Positions 6,512 through 7,455 of a stretch of DNA of 7,455 nt are shown piece after piece. Each line of letters opens with the position of its first letter. Position 1 is the first letter of the stretch. This stretch comes from Methanosarcinales archaeon (GTDB lineage Archaea; Halobacteriota; Methanosarcinia; Methanosarcinales; Methanogasteraceae): positions 1 to 7,455 of the forward strand of contig DAOVGO010000032.1 in the NCBI GenBank assembly GCA_030672345.1, given 5' to 3'. The notes under the pieces were generated by a model. The model was not told where the DNA came from, made no database searches, and worked only from the letters and a program-made list of their open reading frames with translations. The position numbers and the translations under genes were made by a program.

Positions 6512-7074
6512 CGCTGCCTGATCATCTCAAGCACATCGCATATCTTGTTTATCGTGTCCACAACGGTCTGCATCCCGACAACATCTGATTCTGCCGGCGC
6601 ATGAACGATTCCCCCGAAATGGTTGTTGTCGCCGACCACGATCATCCCGTGTATGTGCATCCAGTCATGGATCGCCTGCACGGTCTTCTCCTGCCCGCCG
6701 TTGCGCGAGCCGCCGACCGCGATCGCGCCCCCGACTTTGCCGGACAGCAAAAACCCATGTATTCGGGACGGGCGCGTGCGGTCGAAGAGTGCTTTCAGTT
6801 GGGCGGTCATGCACCCGAAGTAGACGGGCGAGGCGACGACGATTGCATCCGCATCTTCGAGCGCGGGGTAGATCGGGGTCATGTCGTCCTCGATCGCGCA
6901 CCGTTTCGTGTCCTTGCACACATCACATGCTGTGCACGGGGCGACGGTATGTTCGGAGAGGAAGATTCGGTCTACCTCGAATCCCCGGTCCTCTGCTATG
7001 CCGAGTGTGATGTTGATCAGTTTTTCGCTGTTCTGATTCGTTCTCGGACTTCCGGATATTCCTGCGATCTTCAT
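6508..7074 (-). CDS. Iron-sulfur flavoprotein (Isf family, flavodoxin-like)
   Basis: A 188-residue flavodoxin-fold protein of the NADPH-dependent FMN reductase group with the extra cysteine motif of methanogen Isf. Seen: N-terminal KIAGISGSPRTNQNS (2-16), a phosphate-binding loop for FMN; CTACDVCKDTKRC (47-59), which is C-x2-C-x2-C-x5-C and matches the compact [4Fe-4S] motif C-x2-C-x2-C-x4-7-C known from Methanosarcina Isf; ASPVYFGCMTAQLKALFDR (81-99); and GGSRNGGQE (121-129). The family shuttles electrons between ferredoxin-type donors and acceptors including O2 or H2O2, through FMN and the cluster; the physiological partner varies. Start: ATG 7074 has AGGTG close upstream and precedes the conserved KIAG strand directly; ATG 7104 is less likely. 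It is the first gene of a pair with ahbD (ATGA overlap), so electron supply to AhbD is a reasonable inference. Confidence 0.88.
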   Translation of the reverse strand: MKIAGISGSPRTNQNSEKLINITLGIAEDRGFEVDRIFLSEHTVAPCTACDVCKDTKRCAIEDDMTPIYPALEDADAIVVASPVYFGCMTAQLKALFDRTRPSRIHGFLLSGKVGGAIAVGGSRNGGQEKTVQAIHDWMHIHGMIVVGDNNHFGGIVHAPAESDVVGMQTVVDTINKICDVLEMIRQR

Positions 7075-7118
7075 GGTAATCACCTGTGCATAATCAGGCA
7101 TCAAACTTAATAGACTTG

Positions 7119-7127
7119 TGATTTATG
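7119..7127 (-). promoter_or_regulatory. Candidate TATA box of the isf-ahbD transcript
   Basis: The minus strand reads CCATAAATC across this stretch. A start about 25 bases downstream, near 7099, would give a leader of about 25 bases holding the AGGTG ribosome binding site before ATG 7074. Confidence 0.45.
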
Positions 7128-7245
7128 GGCGAGATTTCCGTATTGTATCGGCATGTATCCGTACACACACCCATGACGTATAACACCCGCGTCGCGCATG
7201 GCAAAATGATATTATAAGCGATGTTGTTAAGTCACATCGTCAGAT

Positions 7246-7377
7246 ATGCAGCGGTCAGAAGCGGTCAGAGGTGGCGGACCAGTGCTCGATCAGCGTAGAC
7301 AAAAACCGCTATGCAACAACCATCTAATTGGTAACAATAACCCTGACTTCACCTGCAACTGTCTGAATCCTCCATGA
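7246..7377 (+). CDS. Possible small ORF, 43 residues, unknown
   Basis: ATG at 7246, stop TGA at 7375-7377. Product begins MQRSEAVRGGGPVLD and ends DFTCNCLNPP, with three Cys (one near the middle, two as CNC near the end). No family is recognised. Support is the TATA-like ATTATAAG (7211-7218), about 31 bases before the ATG, which would give a nearly leaderless message. Against it: no Shine-Dalgarno site, Arg/Asn-rich composition, no conserved motif, and a start that lies in a short direct repeat. It may equally be a noncoding transcript or chance. Confidence 0.25.
   Translation: MQRSEAVRGGGPVLDQRRQKPLCNNHLIGNNNPDFTCNCLNPP
7251..7270. repeat. Short 10-bp tandem repeat
   Basis: GCGGTCAGAA (7251-7260) is followed by GCGGTCAGAG (7261-7270), differing at the last base, and then by a degenerate third unit, GTGGCGGACC. 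Two near-identical units are too few to name a class; a regulator site or slippage duplication would both fit. Confidence 0.5.
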
Positions 7378-7391
7378 ATAATCATGTAGAA

Positions 7392-7408
7392 ACGAAACGT
7401 TTATATAA
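7392..7408 (+). promoter_or_regulatory. Strong archaeal promoter (BRE + TATA) facing out of the window
   Basis: ACGAAACG (7392-7399) followed by TTTATATAA (7400-7408) is close to the methanogen BRE/TATA consensus. Transcription should start near 7430. No start codon with a ribosome site follows before the window ends, so the gene or RNA it serves lies to the right. It is divergent from isf-ahbD. Confidence 0.8.
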
Positions 7409-7455
7409 CATATCTGTAATGGGGGTAGATGTATCAATAGAATTCAGACCACACA

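Larger units (their letters stand above)
7075..7455. other. Gene-poor right end: promoter region between isf and an outside gene
   Basis: No recognisable gene lies in these roughly 380 bases. They contain the likely isf promoter, a TATA-like ATTATAAG (7211-7218), a possible 43-codon ORF, a short 10-bp direct repeat, and a strong plus-strand promoter at 7392-7408. I looked for tRNA-like folding and C/D-box motifs and found nothing convincing. Confidence 0.6.

Noticed and set aside
5964..6521. Long plus-strand open frame (185 codons) opposite ahbD
   Set aside because: It lies wholly antisense to a well-conserved radical SAM gene; its length follows from codon bias on the other strand and it shows no motif.
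7246..7390. C/D-box guide RNA in the right-end gap
   Set aside because: CTGA occurs twice, but no matching box C (RTGATGA) at suitable spacing was found.

Overview
The window looks archaeal, most likely from a methanogen- or ANME-like euryarchaeon. The gene set points this way: a corrinoid/F430-type a,c-diamide synthase, an AhbD-type heme synthase, an Isf-type iron-sulfur flavoprotein, a stand-alone archaeosine-type PUA protein, an exported protein with a PGF-CTERM tail, and a DUF234 domain of the archaeal ATPase type. Archaeal TATA/BRE elements and starts without a Shine-Dalgarno site support this. No marker gene is present, so the lineage below 'Euryarchaeota' is inference. No tRNA, rRNA, CRISPR array or insertion sequence was seen.

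Layout: (1) The left edge holds the 3' part of a plus-strand gene, the PD-(D/E)XK-like DUF234 end of an archaeal AAA ATPase. (2) All other confident genes lie on the minus strand. From left to right they are a cobyrinate / Ni-sirohydrochlorin a,c-diamide synthase (575-1897), a PUA-domain protein (2126-2593), pyruvate kinase (2876-4354), an exported tandem OB-fold protein with a PGF-CTERM anchor (4546-5262), the AhbD-like radical SAM heme synthase (5453-6511), and the Isf-like flavoprotein (6508-7074). (3) The right end is about 380 bases without a confident gene. It holds the promoter of the flavoprotein, a possible 43-codon plus-strand ORF, and a strong plus-strand promoter facing out of the window.

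The only clear operon is isf-ahbD, whose stop and start codons overlap in an ATGA. This suggests the flavoprotein supplies or takes electrons for the radical SAM enzyme. The next gene downstream, after 190 bases, is an exported OB-fold protein whose second domain loosely resembles the heme chaperone CcmE. These three genes could form a small heme-related neighbourhood, but this is a hypothesis.

The gap between the OB-fold gene and pyruvate kinase is rich in structure. A perfect 7-bp inverted repeat abuts a TATATATA box. A 13-bp stem with one bulged base begins where transcription from that box should start. The diamide synthase has three tandem 10-bp AT-rich units directly before its start codon.
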